A stretch of DNA of 64,000 bases from Thetidibacter halocola (GTDB lineage: Bacteria; Pseudomonadota; Alphaproteobacteria; Rhodobacterales; Rhodobacteraceae): NCBI RefSeq assembly GCF_018224955.1, contig NZ_JAGTUU010000007.1, positions 1-64,000 of the forward strand, written 5' to 3'. Under the pieces are notes generated by a model. The model searched no databases. It was not told the origin of the DNA and saw only the letters and a list, made by a program, of their open reading frames with translations. Positions 1 to 9,018 of this stretch are shown here, piece after piece; the first letter of the stretch is position 1; the number at the start of each line of letters is the position of its first letter. Made by a program: the position numbers and the translations under genes.

Positions 1-128
1 ATTTCGCCCGGCGTCTCAAAACCCTCGGTGGCCTCACACCATACGAATACATCTGCAAGGTCTGGAACTCAGAACCGGATCGATTCATCCTCGACCCGAT
101 CCACCAGATGCCGGGACTGAACACCTAG
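1..128 (+). pseudogene. C-terminal end of an IS481-type transposase (cut by window edge)
   Basis: The reading frame is open from base 3 to the TAG at 126-128 and encodes about 41 residues. It ends in the motif DRFILDPIHQMPGLNT, preceded by LTPYEYICKVW, which is the typical C-terminus of IS481-family (DDE, integrase core) transposases of alphaproteobacteria. Whether the rest of the gene is intact lies outside the window. The stop codon is followed within a few bases by a different transposase fragment in another frame, so the element ends or is cut here. It is probably a copy inserted into, or fused to, the IS256-type gene that follows. Family assignment is by recognised motif only. Confidence 0.75.
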
Positions 129-130
129 CC

Positions 131-565
131 CATGTCTCGAAGAGCCAGCACACGCTCGTGGCCGCCGCGATCCGACAGGCATTCGACCAGCCTGACCGCA
201 CCCATGCCGGGGAAACCTGGCAGCGCGTGGCGGATCAGCTCCGGCGGCGCTGGCCCAAGCTGGCCGAGCTGATTGATGCCGGCGAACACGATGTGCTGCC
301 CTGCATGGCCTTACCACGACAGCACCGCACCAAGTTGCATTCGACCAACCCGATCGAGCGGCTGAACAAGAAAGTGAAACGGCGTGCCGACGTCGTGGGC
401 ATCTTCCCGAATGAAGCCTCTATCATGCGCCTGATAGGCGCCGTGCTCTTCGAGCAGAACGACGCATGGCAGCCCTCGACCCGCTACATGATGGTCGAGG
501 CATTCGCCCAGATCGACAAGGACGAGATCGACACCGTTCTCAACATAACCACGAAAGCCGCCTGA
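131..565 (+). pseudogene. IS256-family (Mutator-type) transposase, N-terminally truncated remnant
   Basis: About 145 residues of the C-terminal part of a Mutator-type transposase. The open frame enters directly from the junction with the IS481 remnant as HVSKSQHTLVAAAIRQAF, so the N-terminal two thirds, including the first catalytic Asp residues, is missing. Diagnostic stretches are RTKLHSTNPIERLNKKVKRR and DVVGIFPNEASIMRLIGAVL, where the catalytic Glu region of this family lies. A GTG at 158 could initiate translation, but no intact upstream gene exists, so this is a relic. Bases about 566-613 look like the right end of the element. An IS110 fragment follows immediately. Confidence 0.85.
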
Positions 566-616
566 TCATGCCTCAGGCCATCCGGGAAATTACACCAGCT
601 TGACGGACGTGACCGT

Positions 617-964
617 TTGGAAAATGTGGACGAGTCATCGGACCCGTTGCGCTTCCGATCATCGAAGAATGTCGGTCCTTGGGTTGGTCTGACACCCTCT
701 CGCAGCCAGTCCGGAGAGCGGGATGTCTCAGGCGGCATCAGCAAGGCCGGGGACGTGAACCTGAGACGCGCCCTATGCCAAGCGGCTACGGTCATGCTGA
801 ACCGTGGGCGGGGCACCGGGCTCCGGACATGGGCATCCCGTGTTGCCAAACGCCGCGGGCGGAAACGAGCGATGGTTGCCTTGGCTCGCCGCATTGCTGT
901 CGTGTTGCATCGTATCTGGGTCGATGGAACGACCTTCAGGATGGAGGCTGTGCCGAGCACCTAA
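617..964 (+). pseudogene. IS110-family transposase, C-terminal remnant
   Basis: About 108 residues resembling the IS116/IS110/IS902 C-terminal domain begin near base 641 (DPLRFRSSKNVGPWVGLTPS). They continue through GERDVSGGISKAGDVNLRRA, the Ser-containing helix-hairpin-helix region of these site-specific recombinases, and the terminal KRAMVALARRIAVVLHRIW. The N-terminal RuvC-like DEDD domain is absent; the frame upstream runs into the end of the IS256 remnant, so this copy is dead. A small perfect hairpin (TGCCTG/CAGGCA, 981-996) follows the stop codon and may belong to the IS end. The leftmost known bases of the remnant are an estimate. Confidence 0.85.
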
Positions 965-1393
965 GCCTGACCGCTTCGCCTGCCTGAATGCAGGCACCCG
1001 ATGTCCCGAAGGGACGCGGTTCCAGTGATGTCGGGGTCTGGACCGTCGCCAGCCACGCTGAGCACGCCAATGAGATGGACACGCCGGAACTGCATCGAAC
1101 CAGCATCTTGTCGGCAGCCCTCGGGCTGACCACGAACCGAAGCATGTTCCCGACGACTTCAAGAAAGAGCCGCGAGACGGCAGTCGAACCGACCCTGCCG
1201 CTATAGCCCGTTAGCGGGATTGGCACGCGTGCCCGAAATCGTAGGACGAAGCGGGACCCGTTACTGAAGTCCTGAGCCTAGGCGGCAGATACCGCGGTGA
1301 TCCTTTGGAGCTTGGTTCACAAACAGGTCCGCGTTATTCGGGTTGCACGACTGCAAGGTTCATTGAACCTAGGAGCACTTTCCTGAAAACGAC
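965..1393. other. 429-bp gap without a convincing gene
   Basis: No reading frame here has a recognisable product or a good ribosome-binding site. The first 250 bases are probably non-coding tail of the IS110-type element. The remainder, up to the tRNA-Pro terminator, shows short G/C-rich dyads (for example near 1209-1232) but nothing that can be named. The position between IS debris and a tRNA gene suggests an eroded insertion hotspot. Confidence 0.5.
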
Positions 1394-1394
1394 A

Positions 1395-1414
1395 AAGGGC
1401 CCCGTGGGGCCCTT
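1395..1414 (-). terminator. Rho-independent terminator of tRNA-Pro
   Basis: A GGGCCCC/GGGGCCC hairpin (1397-1403 with 1406-1412), extended by A-T pairs, lies 8 bases past the encoded CCA end of the tRNA. On the minus strand it is followed by a T-rich run (TTTGTCGTTTT). It is correctly placed to end the tRNA transcript. Confidence 0.75.
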
Positions 1415-1421
1415 GTTTCAT

Positions 1422-1498
1422 TGGTCGGAGTGAGAGGATTCGAACCTCCGGCCCCTGCCTCCCGAAGACAGTGCTCTACCAGGCTGAGCTACACTCCG
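1422..1498 (-). tRNA. tRNA-Pro (anticodon CGG)
   Basis: A complete 77-nt cloverleaf can be drawn. The acceptor stem is CGGAGTG/CACTCCG, the D-stem GCTC/GAGC, the anticodon stem CTGTC/GGCAG with loop TTCGGGA (anticodon CGG), and the T-arm GGAGG-TTCGAAT-CCTC(T). The discriminator is A and a genomically encoded CCA is present at 1422-1424. The sequence closely resembles bacterial tRNA-Pro(CGG). It decodes CCG, a common codon in this GC-rich genome. It has its own promoter upstream and a terminator downstream. The IS remnants lie on its 3' side, the usual side for tRNA-targeted integration. Confidence 0.95.
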
Positions 1499-1510
1499 AC
1501 CGTGACGCGG

Positions 1511-1539
1511 CGATTACAGAAGCGCCGCGGCTTTGGCAA
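1511..1539 (-). promoter_or_regulatory. Sigma-70-type promoter of tRNA-Pro
   Basis: On the minus strand TTGCCA (-35, 1534-1539) and TAATCG (-10, 1511-1516) are separated by 17 bases. The -10 ends 12 bases before the mature tRNA 5' end. A GC-rich discriminator (CCGCG) follows, as expected for a stringently controlled stable-RNA promoter. Confidence 0.6.
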
Positions 1540-1542
1540 GGG

Positions 1543-2493
1543 TCAGTTTTCGTCTTTTCCATCCTTGATATGTGGCGAGATCCGGAACGATGGGACATAG
1601 CTGCGCGACTTTGTCCGCAGAACCGGCGTCTGCGAGGCCGCGCCCTTGCTACTTTCGCGCGCCACGATGTAGATGCCCGAGGCGATGATGATGCCCGCGC
1701 CGACGATAGTCGGCGTGTCGATTGTCTCTCCGAACAGAAAATAGCCGAAGAAGGTCGCCCAGAGGATCTGGGAATATTGCATCGGTGCGACGGTGGTGGC
1801 CTCGCCCCTCTTGTAAGCGGCGATCAGGCATAGGCCCGCGACGAAGCCCAGCAGCGAGATCATCCCCGCCGCGCCGAAATCGGTGATCGGCATGGGCTTG
1901 TAGACCGGGATCATCAGCAGGCCCACCAGCAGGAAATTCGCGGCCATCGGGTAGAGCAGCATGACGACCGCCCGTTCCTCGCGGCCGATCTTGCGCATGA
2001 TGATGGCCGAGAGCGCGCCCAGAAAGGCCGACCCGACCGCGGCCAGGTGACCCGCCGACAAGGGCGACGATCCCGGCCGCAACACCACCATCACCCCGAT
2101 CAGGCCAACCACGACGGCAAGACCGCGCCGGATCCCCACCTTTTCACCCAGTATGGGGATCGACAGGATCGTGATGATCAGGGGTGCCGCGAAGAGGATC
2201 GCATAGGTCTGCGCCAGCGGTAGGACGGAAAAGGCGTAGAAGGCGCACATTCCGTTCAGCACCGCCGCCGCGGTGCGCAGCGCCGTCCACCACGGATGCA
2301 CCGGCACCAGGTTGCCCTGCGTCACGTCGCGCATCAGCATGAAGGCCACCAGCGGGAAGGACAGCAACGTTGAGAAGAAGATCGTCTGGAACGGCGAATA
2401 GGTAGCGCCGAGGAACTTGATGACGACGTCATGCGAGGCATAGATGGCGAAGGACAGCAGGGCAAAGCCCGCGCCTTGTGCGTTCGGCGTCAT
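1543..2493 (-). CDS. DMT-superfamily (EamA) transporter
   Basis: A 316-residue integral membrane protein with about ten hydrophobic segments and the internal two-fold repeat of EamA/RhaT-type drug/metabolite transporters: AGFALLSFAIYASHDVVIKF at the N-terminus, a second half starting near LAAVGSAFLGALSAIIMRKI, and the typical closing segment IVGAGIIIASGIYIVARES. It is probably an inner-membrane exporter of amino acids, nucleosides or other metabolites; the substrate cannot be told. The ATG at 2493 is preferred over an upstream GTG because it gives the family's usual N-terminus directly before the first membrane helix. The gene ends 4 bases before the tRNA-Pro promoter. Confidence 0.85.
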   Translation of the reverse strand: MTPNAQGAGFALLSFAIYASHDVVIKFLGATYSPFQTIFFSTLLSFPLVAFMLMRDVTQGNLVPVHPWWTALRTAAAVLNGMCAFYAFSVLPLAQTYAILFAAPLIITILSIPILGEKVGIRRGLAVVVGLIGVMVVLRPGSSPLSAGHLAAVGSAFLGALSAIIMRKIGREERAVVMLLYPMAANFLLVGLLMIPVYKPMPITDFGAAGMISLLGFVAGLCLIAAYKRGEATTVAPMQYSQILWATFFGYFLFGETIDTPTIVGAGIIIASGIYIVARESSKGAASQTPVLRTKSRSYVPSFRISPHIKDGKDEN

Positions 2494-2691
2494 GGGAGTT
2501 CTCGTCTTGCGCGGCCTGCGGGAGTCTAAGCGGGGCGGGCGGCGGGATGCAAGGGCGCTCCCGTTCAATCGGAAGGTAGGCGCCGCCCCTGATCCCGATC
2601 AAGGCGGTCGCCGCCCTCTTTGTTCAGCCTCTTCGATGCGCATTCATCGATCGGGCGGCACAGCCGGCCAGACCTGCCAACGGCGGGAGCC

Positions 2692-3818
2692 ATGCCGAAA
2701 ACCGGTCCGTTCTGGCGGCGTGCCCTGACCGGATTGTGGATCGCTCTGTGCCTGGTCATTTACGCAGCGGCGCCGGCCGAGGCGTGCGAGCCGGACTGCG
2801 CCCTTGCGGATACCGTCCTGTTCGAACTGGCCGCGCCCGGAGGCGTCCAGGTCTTCACGATCTCCATCAATCCCTTCCTGGTCTCCGGCCGGATAAGCGC
2901 GCGGGGCGGCACGGGTTTCCCGTTCGACGGCGGTTATGTCGCCACGAATTACCATGTCGTCGCCGATGCCGACATGCTGGTGATCTTCGAGGACGGTGCC
3001 GTGCACGACGTCGAGATCATCGGCATCGACCCTTCGGCGGACGTGGCCGTGCTGCACCCGATTCCACCGCTGATGGAAACCGAAGGGCTGGCCTTTGCGC
3101 CGTTCGACCCGGTGACGATCGGCCAGCAGGCGATTGCCATCGGGTTTCCGCTGGGGCTGGGGAAATCCATGTCCAAGGGTATCATCTCGGATGTGAGCCG
3201 CGTGCTGCCGATCACCACATCAAGCTGGATGGCGCCCTATCTGCAGACTGATGCCGCGATCAGTCACGGCAATTCCGGCGGGCCGTTGCTCGTTTCCTGC
3301 GGCCGGGTGATCGGCATGGCCACGACGGCGATCATCAGGGAAGGCGCGGAAAACCTCGGCTTCTCCATCCCGATACCGGCACTGGCGCCGATCCTGCAGA
3401 GCTCATCGAGACCGGGGCGGTGTCGCGGCCGTGGCACGGGCTTCACGGCCAGATCGTGCCCCCTCCGATCCTCTTGATGCTCGGCATTCCCGAAGAGGAG
3501 TGGGGCAGGTTCACTGGATTCCTGGTTGAGAAGGTTCAACCCCGCAGCGCCGGGGATACAGCAGGGCTGCGCGGAGGCCGCTGGCCGACGATGTGGGGTG
3601 GCAACGAGATCCTTCTGGGCGGCGACATCATCACCGAGGCGAACGGAATTCGCATCACCGAACACGATCAAGCGCTCGACGTCGTGCGCAGGCTGAAGGT
3701 TGGGGCGCGTATCGACCTAGTCTACCTGCGCAATGGCAACAGGATCACCGCATCGGTTGTTCTGCCGGAGCGGCCGCTGATCGCGGAAGAAATGGAAATC
3801 CACATGCGCCGCCAGTGA
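2692..3818 (+). pseudogene. HtrA/DegP-like serine protease with PDZ domain, interrupted by a -1 frameshift
   Basis: Two overlapping frames together encode one HtrA-like protein of about 375 residues. The first part (2692-3400) has a signal peptide, then a trypsin-like domain with the triad His (ATNYHVVAD), Asp (PSADVAVL) and Ser (GNSGGPL). The second part, in another frame from about 3400 to 3818, continues as LIETGAVSRPWHGLHG and a PDZ domain ending NRITASVVLPERPLI. The change of frame falls at CTGCAGAGCTC (about 3395-3404), where one extra base would restore a continuous LQ-E-LIETG reading. In the first frame translation stops at 3477. Either the gene is recently inactivated, leaving a protease domain without PDZ, or there is a base-calling error. 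Periplasmic quality control would be the role of the intact protein. Confidence 0.8.
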
Positions 3819-3853
3819 GGGCCGGGCGGCATCGCCCGGCCCGAGGATGCATC

Positions 3854-4957
3854 TCAGAGAGAGGCGTCCAGCGCAGCGACGATGGCGTCGCCCATTTCCG
3901 AGGTCGAGACCGGCGCGCGGCCTTCTTCGCCCAGCAGGTCGGCGGTGCGCAGGCCGTCGGCCAGCACCTTTTCCACCGCCTGTTCCACGCGGGTCGCGTC
4001 GTCGCCCATGTCGAAGCTGTAGCGCAGCGCCATGGCGAAGCTGAGGATGCAGGCGATCGGGTTCGCCTTGCCCTGGCCCGCGATGTCGGGGGCCGAGCCA
4101 TGCACCGGCTCATAGAGCGCCTTGGGGCGGCCGTTCTCCATCGGGGCGCCAAGCGACGCCGAGGGCAGCATGCCCAGCGAACCCGTCAGCATTGCCGCCA
4201 GGTCGGACAGCAGGTCGCCGAACAGGTTGTCGGTCACGATCACGTCGAACTGCTTGGGCCAGCGGGTCAGCTGCATGGCGCCGGCATCGGCATACATGTG
4301 CGACAGCTCGACCTCGGGATAATCCTTGCCCACCTCGGTCACGACCTCGCGCCACAAAACGCCGGATTCCATGACGTTGGCCTTTTCCATCGAGCACAGC
4401 TTCTTGTTGCGGCGCATCGCCAGTTCAAAGGCCGAACGTGCCACGCGGTCTATTTCCGACTCGGTGTAGCGCTGGGTGTTGATGCCCACGCGCTCGTTGC
4501 CTTCCTCGAAGATGCCGCGCGGCTCGCCGAAGTAGACGCCCGAGGTCAGCTCGCGCACGATCATGATGTCGAGACCGGCGACCACGTCCTTCTTCAGCGA
4601 CGAGAAATCTGCCAGCGCGTCAAAGCACTGGGCCGGGCGCAGGTTGGCATACAGATCCATCTCCTTGCGCAGGCGCAGCAGGCCGCGCTCGGGCTTCAAC
4701 GAGAAATCGAGATTGTCGTATTTCGGGCCGCCCACGGCGCCCAGCAGGACGGCGTCGACCTCTTGCGCCTTAGCCATCGTGGCGTCGGCCAGCGGCGTGC
4801 CATGCGCGTCATAGGCGCAGCCGCCGACGAGATCCTCGGACACGTCGAAGGTCACGCCACGGCGGGCGCCGAACCAGTCGATGATCTTGCGGACCTCGGC
4901 CATGACCTCGGGGCCGATCCCGTCACCGGGCAGGATGAGAAGCGAAGGGTTGGACAT
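3854..4957 (-). CDS. leuB: 3-isopropylmalate dehydrogenase
   Basis: A 367-residue cytosolic enzyme of leucine synthesis. It oxidises and decarboxylates (2R,3S)-3-isopropylmalate to 2-oxoisocaproate with NAD+. The sequence has the family N-terminus [17 protein letters not shown], the substrate-binding region [15 protein letters not shown], the [15 protein letters not shown] segment with the substrate-binding Arg, the metal-binding region ([19 protein letters not shown]) and the NAD site [17 protein letters not shown]. Length is standard. The ATG at 4957 has AGGAAAG upstream. Neighbours are unrelated and leuC/leuD are not in view, although in many relatives they lie close by. It converges with the broken htrA gene. 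Confidence 0.96.
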   Translation of the reverse strand: MSNPSLLILPGDGIGPEVMAEVRKIIDWFGARRGVTFDVSEDLVGGCAYDAHGTPLADATMAKAQEVDAVLLGAVGGPKYDNLDFSLKPERGLLRLRKEMDLYANLRPAQCFDALADFSSLKKDVVAGLDIMIVRELTSGVYFGEPRGIFEEGNERVGINTQRYTESEIDRVARSAFELAMRRNKKLCSMEKANVMESGVLWREVVTEVGKDYPEVELSHMYADAGAMQLTRWPKQFDVIVTDNLFGDLLSDLAAMLTGSLGMLPSASLGAPMENGRPKALYEPVHGSAPDIAGQGKANPIACILSFAMALRYSFDMGDDATRVEQAVEKVLADGLRTADLLGEEGRAPVSTSEMGDAIVAALDASL

Positions 4958-5123
4958 TGCGGGCTTTCCTTTGCGGCAGTCGTTTGCGCTGCGGTAAACA
5001 AGGGCGCCGCGATGGTCAAGAAAGCTGCGTCGGCCATGCGGGCGCTGGCGGCCTGATCCGCGCGCCTCGCTGGACATTTCCGCCTGTCTGTGACAAGGCC
5101 GCGCGGGTCACGAGGAGCATGCC

Positions 5124-6449
5124 ATGACCGCCACCGTTACCCGTTTCGCCCCGTCGCCCACCGGCTATATCCATGTCGGCAACCTGCGGACGGCGCTGTT
5201 CAACTACCTGATCGCGCGCAAGTCCGGCGGCACCTTCATCCTGCGGATCGACGACACCGATCCGGAACGGTCGAAAGAGGCCTATGTCGACGCGCTGAAG
5301 CAGGACCTGGAATGGCTGGGCCTGCATTGGGACCGGGTGGAACGGCAGTCGCTGCGGCTGGACCGCTATGCCGACGCTGCCGACAAGTTCCGGCAGATGG
5401 GCCGGTTCTACGAGGCGTTCGAGACGCCGGTGGAACTGGACCTCAAGCGCAAGAAGCAGCTGAACATGGGCAAGCCGCCGGTCTATGATCGCGCCGCGCT
5501 GGCCCTGTCGGACGAGGACAAGGCCCGCCTGCGGGCCGAGCGTGGCGATGGCGTCTGGCGCTTCAAGCTGGATCAGGAGCGGATCGAGTGGGAGGACGGC
5601 ATCCTCGGCCCGATCTCTATCGACGCGGCCAGCATTTCCGACCCGGTGCTGATCCGGGCGGACGGGCAGGTGCTGTATACTCTGGCCTCGGTGGTGGATG
5701 ACACCGACATGGGCGTGACCCACGTGGTTCGCGGCAACGACCACGTCACCAACACCGCCACGCAGATCCAGATGATGCGCGCGCTGGGGTTCGAGCCGCC
5801 GTCCTTTGCGCATCATTCGCTTTTGACCGGGCCGCAGGGCGAAAGCCTGTCGAAACGGCTGGGCACGCTGGCGTTGCGCGACCTGCGCGAACAGGGGATC
5901 GAACCCGAGGCGCTGCTGAGCCTGATGGCGCGGCTGGGCTCCAGCCAGCCGGTCGAGCTGCGCCTGACGCTGGACGAGATCGCAGACGGGTTCGACCTGT
6001 CGCAGTTCGGTTCCGCGCCGACCAAGTTCGACGCTGCCGACCTGTTCCCGCTGACCGCGAAAAAGTTGCACGGCCTGCCATTCGAGATTGTCGCCGCCGA
6101 GATTGCCGCGCTGGGCGTGCCGCTGGACAAGGCCGAGGCCTTCTGGTCGGTCACGCGCGAGAACATCACGACCCGCAAGGAACTGACCGAGTGGTGGGCG
6201 CTGTTCCGCGACGGGGCGGCGCCGCTGGTGGATGACGAGGATCGCGACTTCGTCGGGCAGGCGCTGGCCCTGCTGCCAGAGCCCCCCTACACGCCCGAGA
6301 CCTGGCGCGAATGGACCGCGCTGGTCAAGGACCAGACGGGTCGCAAGGGCAAGGGCCTGTTCATGCCGCTGCGCAAGGCCGTCACCGGGCGCGAGCGCGG
6401 GCCCGAGATGGCCGACGTGATGCCTCTGTTGCAGAAAAAGCCGGGCTGA
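5124..6449 (+). CDS. gltX: glutamate--tRNA ligase
   Basis: A 441-residue class I aminoacyl-tRNA synthetase that charges tRNA-Glu. In organisms using the GatCAB route it also charges tRNA-Gln, as is usual in alphaproteobacteria. The HIGH motif appears as PTGYIHVGN (about residues 12-20) and the KMSKS loop as SLSKRLG (about 249-255). The ATP and amino acid pocket LRIDDTDPERS is intact. It is of the shorter type (about 440 residues) that often coexists in Rhodobacterales with a second, longer paralogue; only one copy is in this window. The ATG is preceded by AGGAG, and a strong terminator follows directly. Confidence 0.95.
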   Translation: MTATVTRFAPSPTGYIHVGNLRTALFNYLIARKSGGTFILRIDDTDPERSKEAYVDALKQDLEWLGLHWDRVERQSLRLDRYADAADKFRQMGRFYEAFETPVELDLKRKKQLNMGKPPVYDRAALALSDEDKARLRAERGDGVWRFKLDQERIEWEDGILGPISIDAASISDPVLIRADGQVLYTLASVVDDTDMGVTHVVRGNDHVTNTATQIQMMRALGFEPPSFAHHSLLTGPQGESLSKRLGTLALRDLREQGIEPEALLSLMARLGSSQPVELRLTLDEIADGFDLSQFGSAPTKFDAADLFPLTAKKLHGLPFEIVAAEIAALGVPLDKAEAFWSVTRENITTRKELTEWWALFRDGAAPLVDDEDRDFVGQALALLPEPPYTPETWREWTALVKDQTGRKGKGLFMPLRKAVTGRERGPEMADVMPLLQKKPG

Positions 6450-6472
6450 TCCCGGCCCGAGGAACGGACGAA

Positions 6473-6501
6473 CGCCCCGGAGCCGGCTCCGGGGCGTTTT
6501 T
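6473..6501 (+). terminator. Rho-independent terminator of gltX
   Basis: An almost perfect GC-rich hairpin (CGCCCCGGAG/CTCCGGGGCG around a CCGG centre, 6473-6496) is followed by TTTTT. It begins 24 bases after the gltX stop codon. The minus-strand side lacks a T-run, so it serves gltX only. Confidence 0.9.
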
Positions 6502-6504
6502 CGT

Positions 6505-7752
6505 TCAGGCCGCCGCTGGCAGGCCGGGGGCGCTGCGATTTTCCTTGATCGGCAGGTGCACCAGCGCCGACAGGGCGCCCACGCCCACGCCGATCCACCA
6601 GACCATCGTGTAATCGCCATAGGCGTCATACATCCGGCCGCCCAGCCAGACTCCCAGGAACCCACCCAACTGGTGCGAGAAGAAGATCAGGCCGTACAGC
6701 GTGCCCATGTAGCGCAGGCCATAAAGATGCGCGACGAGGCCCGAGGTCAGCGGCACGGTCGCCAGCCAGAGTGCGCCCATCACCGCCGAGAACACCAGAA
6801 CGGAGACCGGCGTGATCGGCAGCAGGATGAACACCGCCCCGGCGATGGTGCGTGCCGTGTAGATGCCGCTCAGCAGGTATTTCTTGGTGTAGCGCTTGCC
6901 CAGCCAGCCCGCTGTCAGCGTTCCGGCGATGTTGAACAGCCCAATCACCGAAATCGCCACAGCCCCCAGCGCGCTGGTCGTGCCGATGCCGATCCCGTCC
7001 AGCACCGAGCCGGGCAGGATCGGGCCGCAGAGTTCCGTCACGAAGGCGGGGAAATGGGCCGTGATGAAGGACAGCTGGTAGCCGCAGGAAAAGAAGCCGA
7101 TGAAGATCAGGTGGAAACTGGGGTCGCGCGTCGCCCGGCCGACAATGGTGCCCATGCTCTCCTGCAATTCCGCCTTGCTGGCCGGTTGCGGCGCGCGCAT
7201 CAGCGGAAGGCTGGCCAGCATTCCCAGCACCATCGCGGCAAAGACCAGGAACACCGACTGCCACGGCATCATGCCCAGCAGCCATTCTGCCAGTGGCGCG
7301 CCGACGACCTGCCCGGCACTGCCCGCTGCCGTGACGATGGCGAGGCTCATCGAGCGGTTCTCGTCATTCGAGGCGCGGCCGACCACCGCCAGGACCACGC
7401 CAAAGCCCGTGCCCGCGATGCCGAAGCCCACCAAAACCTCCCAGGCCTGCATGGAAAACGGCGTTTCCGAGATCGAGGACAAGGCGAGGCCCACTGCGTA
7501 GAACAGGGCGCCAATGACGATCGCCTTGCGGTCGCCGATCTTTTCCGCCAGCGCGCCAAAGATCGGCTGGCCGAACCCCCATGCCAGGCTCTGGATCGCG
7601 ATGGCGAGGCTGAATTCGGCCCGCGCCCAGCCGAATTCCTCGGCGATGGGGATCTGGAACACGCCGAAGCTGGCGCGCACGGCAAAGGACACAAGGATTA
7701 TGAAGCAGCTCACCAGCAGGACAGGGGTGAACAGCGAGGCGCGGTCTTGCAT
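6505..7752 (-). CDS. MFS transporter
   Basis: A 415-residue major facilitator protein with twelve predicted membrane helices. The loop between helices 2 and 3 contains the MFS motif as GALAEKIGDRKAIVIGAL, and the N-terminal half has GFGIAGTGFGVVLAVVGRA. The second half ends GGFLGVWLGGRMYDAYGDYT. The overall pattern resembles oxalate/formate or monocarboxylate-type MFS carriers, but no substrate can be assigned. It stands alone between gltX and zapE, convergent with gltX (56 bp apart) and divergent from zapE. Confidence 0.88.
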   Translation of the reverse strand: MQDRASLFTPVLLVSCFIILVSFAVRASFGVFQIPIAEEFGWARAEFSLAIAIQSLAWGFGQPIFGALAEKIGDRKAIVIGALFYAVGLALSSISETPFSMQAWEVLVGFGIAGTGFGVVLAVVGRASNDENRSMSLAIVTAAGSAGQVVGAPLAEWLLGMMPWQSVFLVFAAMVLGMLASLPLMRAPQPASKAELQESMGTIVGRATRDPSFHLIFIGFFSCGYQLSFITAHFPAFVTELCGPILPGSVLDGIGIGTTSALGAVAISVIGLFNIAGTLTAGWLGKRYTKKYLLSGIYTARTIAGAVFILLPITPVSVLVFSAVMGALWLATVPLTSGLVAHLYGLRYMGTLYGLIFFSHQLGGFLGVWLGGRMYDAYGDYTMVWWIGVGVGALSALVHLPIKENRSAPGLPAAA

Positions 7753-7889
7753 TGGGGAACTCCGGTTCGCGCTGCCGGTTTACGCCTGCGGTCGTCAAGG
7801 TCAATCGCGAATGGCTGATGGGAAACATCAGCGAACGTGCAGGCATGCGCCCTCTACACAAGCTGCGTTGGGGGCGCTAAGCGAAGGAC

Positions 7890-8948
7890 ATGACGACGCT
7901 GACAGAGCTATATGACCAGCGGGTGGCCGAGGGCCGCTTGAAACGCGACGCCGCGCAGGAGGCTGCGCTGCCGGAACTCGAGCGTATCCGCGCCGACCTG
8001 GCCCAGCCGGTGAAAAAGGGTCTGTTCCGCCGGGCGCCGGAACCGCCCAAGGGGCTTTACCTGTGGGGTGGCGTTGGGCGTGGCAAGTCGATGCTGATGG
8101 ACCTCTTCGTCGAGACGCTGAGCGTCCCAGCGCGGCGGGTGCATTTCCACGCCTTCATGCAGGAAATCCACGCCCAGATGCACCGCCTGCGCCAGCAGGG
8201 GGTCGAGGATGTGGTCAAGCCCGTCGCCAAGGGCGTCAGCGATTCAGTTCGGTTGCTTGCCTTCGACGAGATGCAGATCAGCGACATCACCGACGCGATG
8301 ATCGTGGGGCGGTTGTTCCAGCAGTTGTTCGAGGCTGGCTGCGTCGTCGTCACCACGTCGAACCGCGTTCCCGACGACCTTTACAAGGACGGTCTGAACC
8401 GGCAGCTGTTCCTGCCCTTCATCGCGCTGCTGAAGGAGCGGATGGTCGTCCGCGAACTGGCCAGCGACAAGGATCACCGGCAGGACCGGCTGTCCGGCAC
8501 GCAGGTCTATTTCACTCCGGTCAACGCTGCCTCGCGGGCGAAGATCGACACGCTGTGGTCCGAACTGACCCACGGGGTCGAGGAAACGCTGACCCTGCGC
8601 GTGCAGGGGCGCGAGGTGACGCTGCCGCGCTATCACAACGGGGTGGCGCGGGCGTCGTTCTTTGACCTGTGCGGGCGGGCGCTGGGCCCGGCGGATTATC
8701 TGAAGCTGGCGGAAACCGTGCGCGTGCTGGTGATCGAGGAAGTGCCGCAGCTGTCGCGGCGCAACTTCAACGAGGCCAAGCGGTTCGTGACCCTGATCGA
8801 CACGCTGTACGAGGCGCGGGTCAAGCTGATCCTCCAGGCCGCTGCGGCGCCCGATTACCTCTATGTCGAGGGCGAGGGCAGTTTCGAGTTCGAGCGCACC
8901 GCCAGCCGCCTGCACGAGATGCAGGCCGCTGACTGGGCGGGAGCCTGA
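7890..8948 (+). CDS. zapE: cell division protein ZapE (AFG1-like ATPase)
   Basis: A 352-residue AFG1/ZapE-family P-loop ATPase. The Walker A motif is GGVGRGKS (residues 60-67) and Walker B is LLAFDEMQ (about 122-128). The conserved arginine-rich segment TSNRVPDDLYKDGLNRQ follows. In Escherichia coli ZapE associates with the Z-ring and modulates FtsZ polymers under anaerobic or heat stress, and mitochondrial Afg1 works in respiratory-chain protein turnover. The ATG at 7890 follows GAAGGAC. In many Rhodobacterales mdh and the suc genes follow zapE; here they do not. Confidence 0.92.
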   Translation: MTTLTELYDQRVAEGRLKRDAAQEAALPELERIRADLAQPVKKGLFRRAPEPPKGLYLWGGVGRGKSMLMDLFVETLSVPARRVHFHAFMQEIHAQMHRLRQQGVEDVVKPVAKGVSDSVRLLAFDEMQISDITDAMIVGRLFQQLFEAGCVVVTTSNRVPDDLYKDGLNRQLFLPFIALLKERMVVRELASDKDHRQDRLSGTQVYFTPVNAASRAKIDTLWSELTHGVEETLTLRVQGREVTLPRYHNGVARASFFDLCGRALGPADYLKLAETVRVLVIEEVPQLSRRNFNEAKRFVTLIDTLYEARVKLILQAAAAPDYLYVEGEGSFEFERTASRLHEMQAADWAGA

Positions 8949-8960
8949 GCGGCGGCGCGG

Positions 8961-8987
8961 AAAAAAGGAGGGTCCCGAAGGACCCTC
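8961..8987 (-). terminator. Rho-independent terminator of the 9019-9260 minus-strand unit
   Basis: A perfect 8-bp stem GAGGGTCC/GGACCCTC with a four-base CGAA loop lies at 8968-8987. On the minus strand it is followed by TTTTTT (8961-8966). On the plus strand no T-run follows, so it does not terminate zapE. It ends the small transcription unit to its right. Confidence 0.85.
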
Positions 8988-9018
8988 AAGGCTGCTCGGA
9001 TAAGGTCTGCTGCCTGAT

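Noticed and set aside
988-1206. 72-residue frame downstream of the IS110 remnant
   Set aside because: No ribosome site, no recognisable motif, and overlapping frames on the other strand are equally long; most likely IS-derived non-coding sequence.
3420-3818. A separate 132-residue PDZ protein
   Set aside because: The sequence continues the protease without a gap when one base is added, and no ribosome site precedes the apparent start, so it is treated as the second half of a frameshifted htrA.
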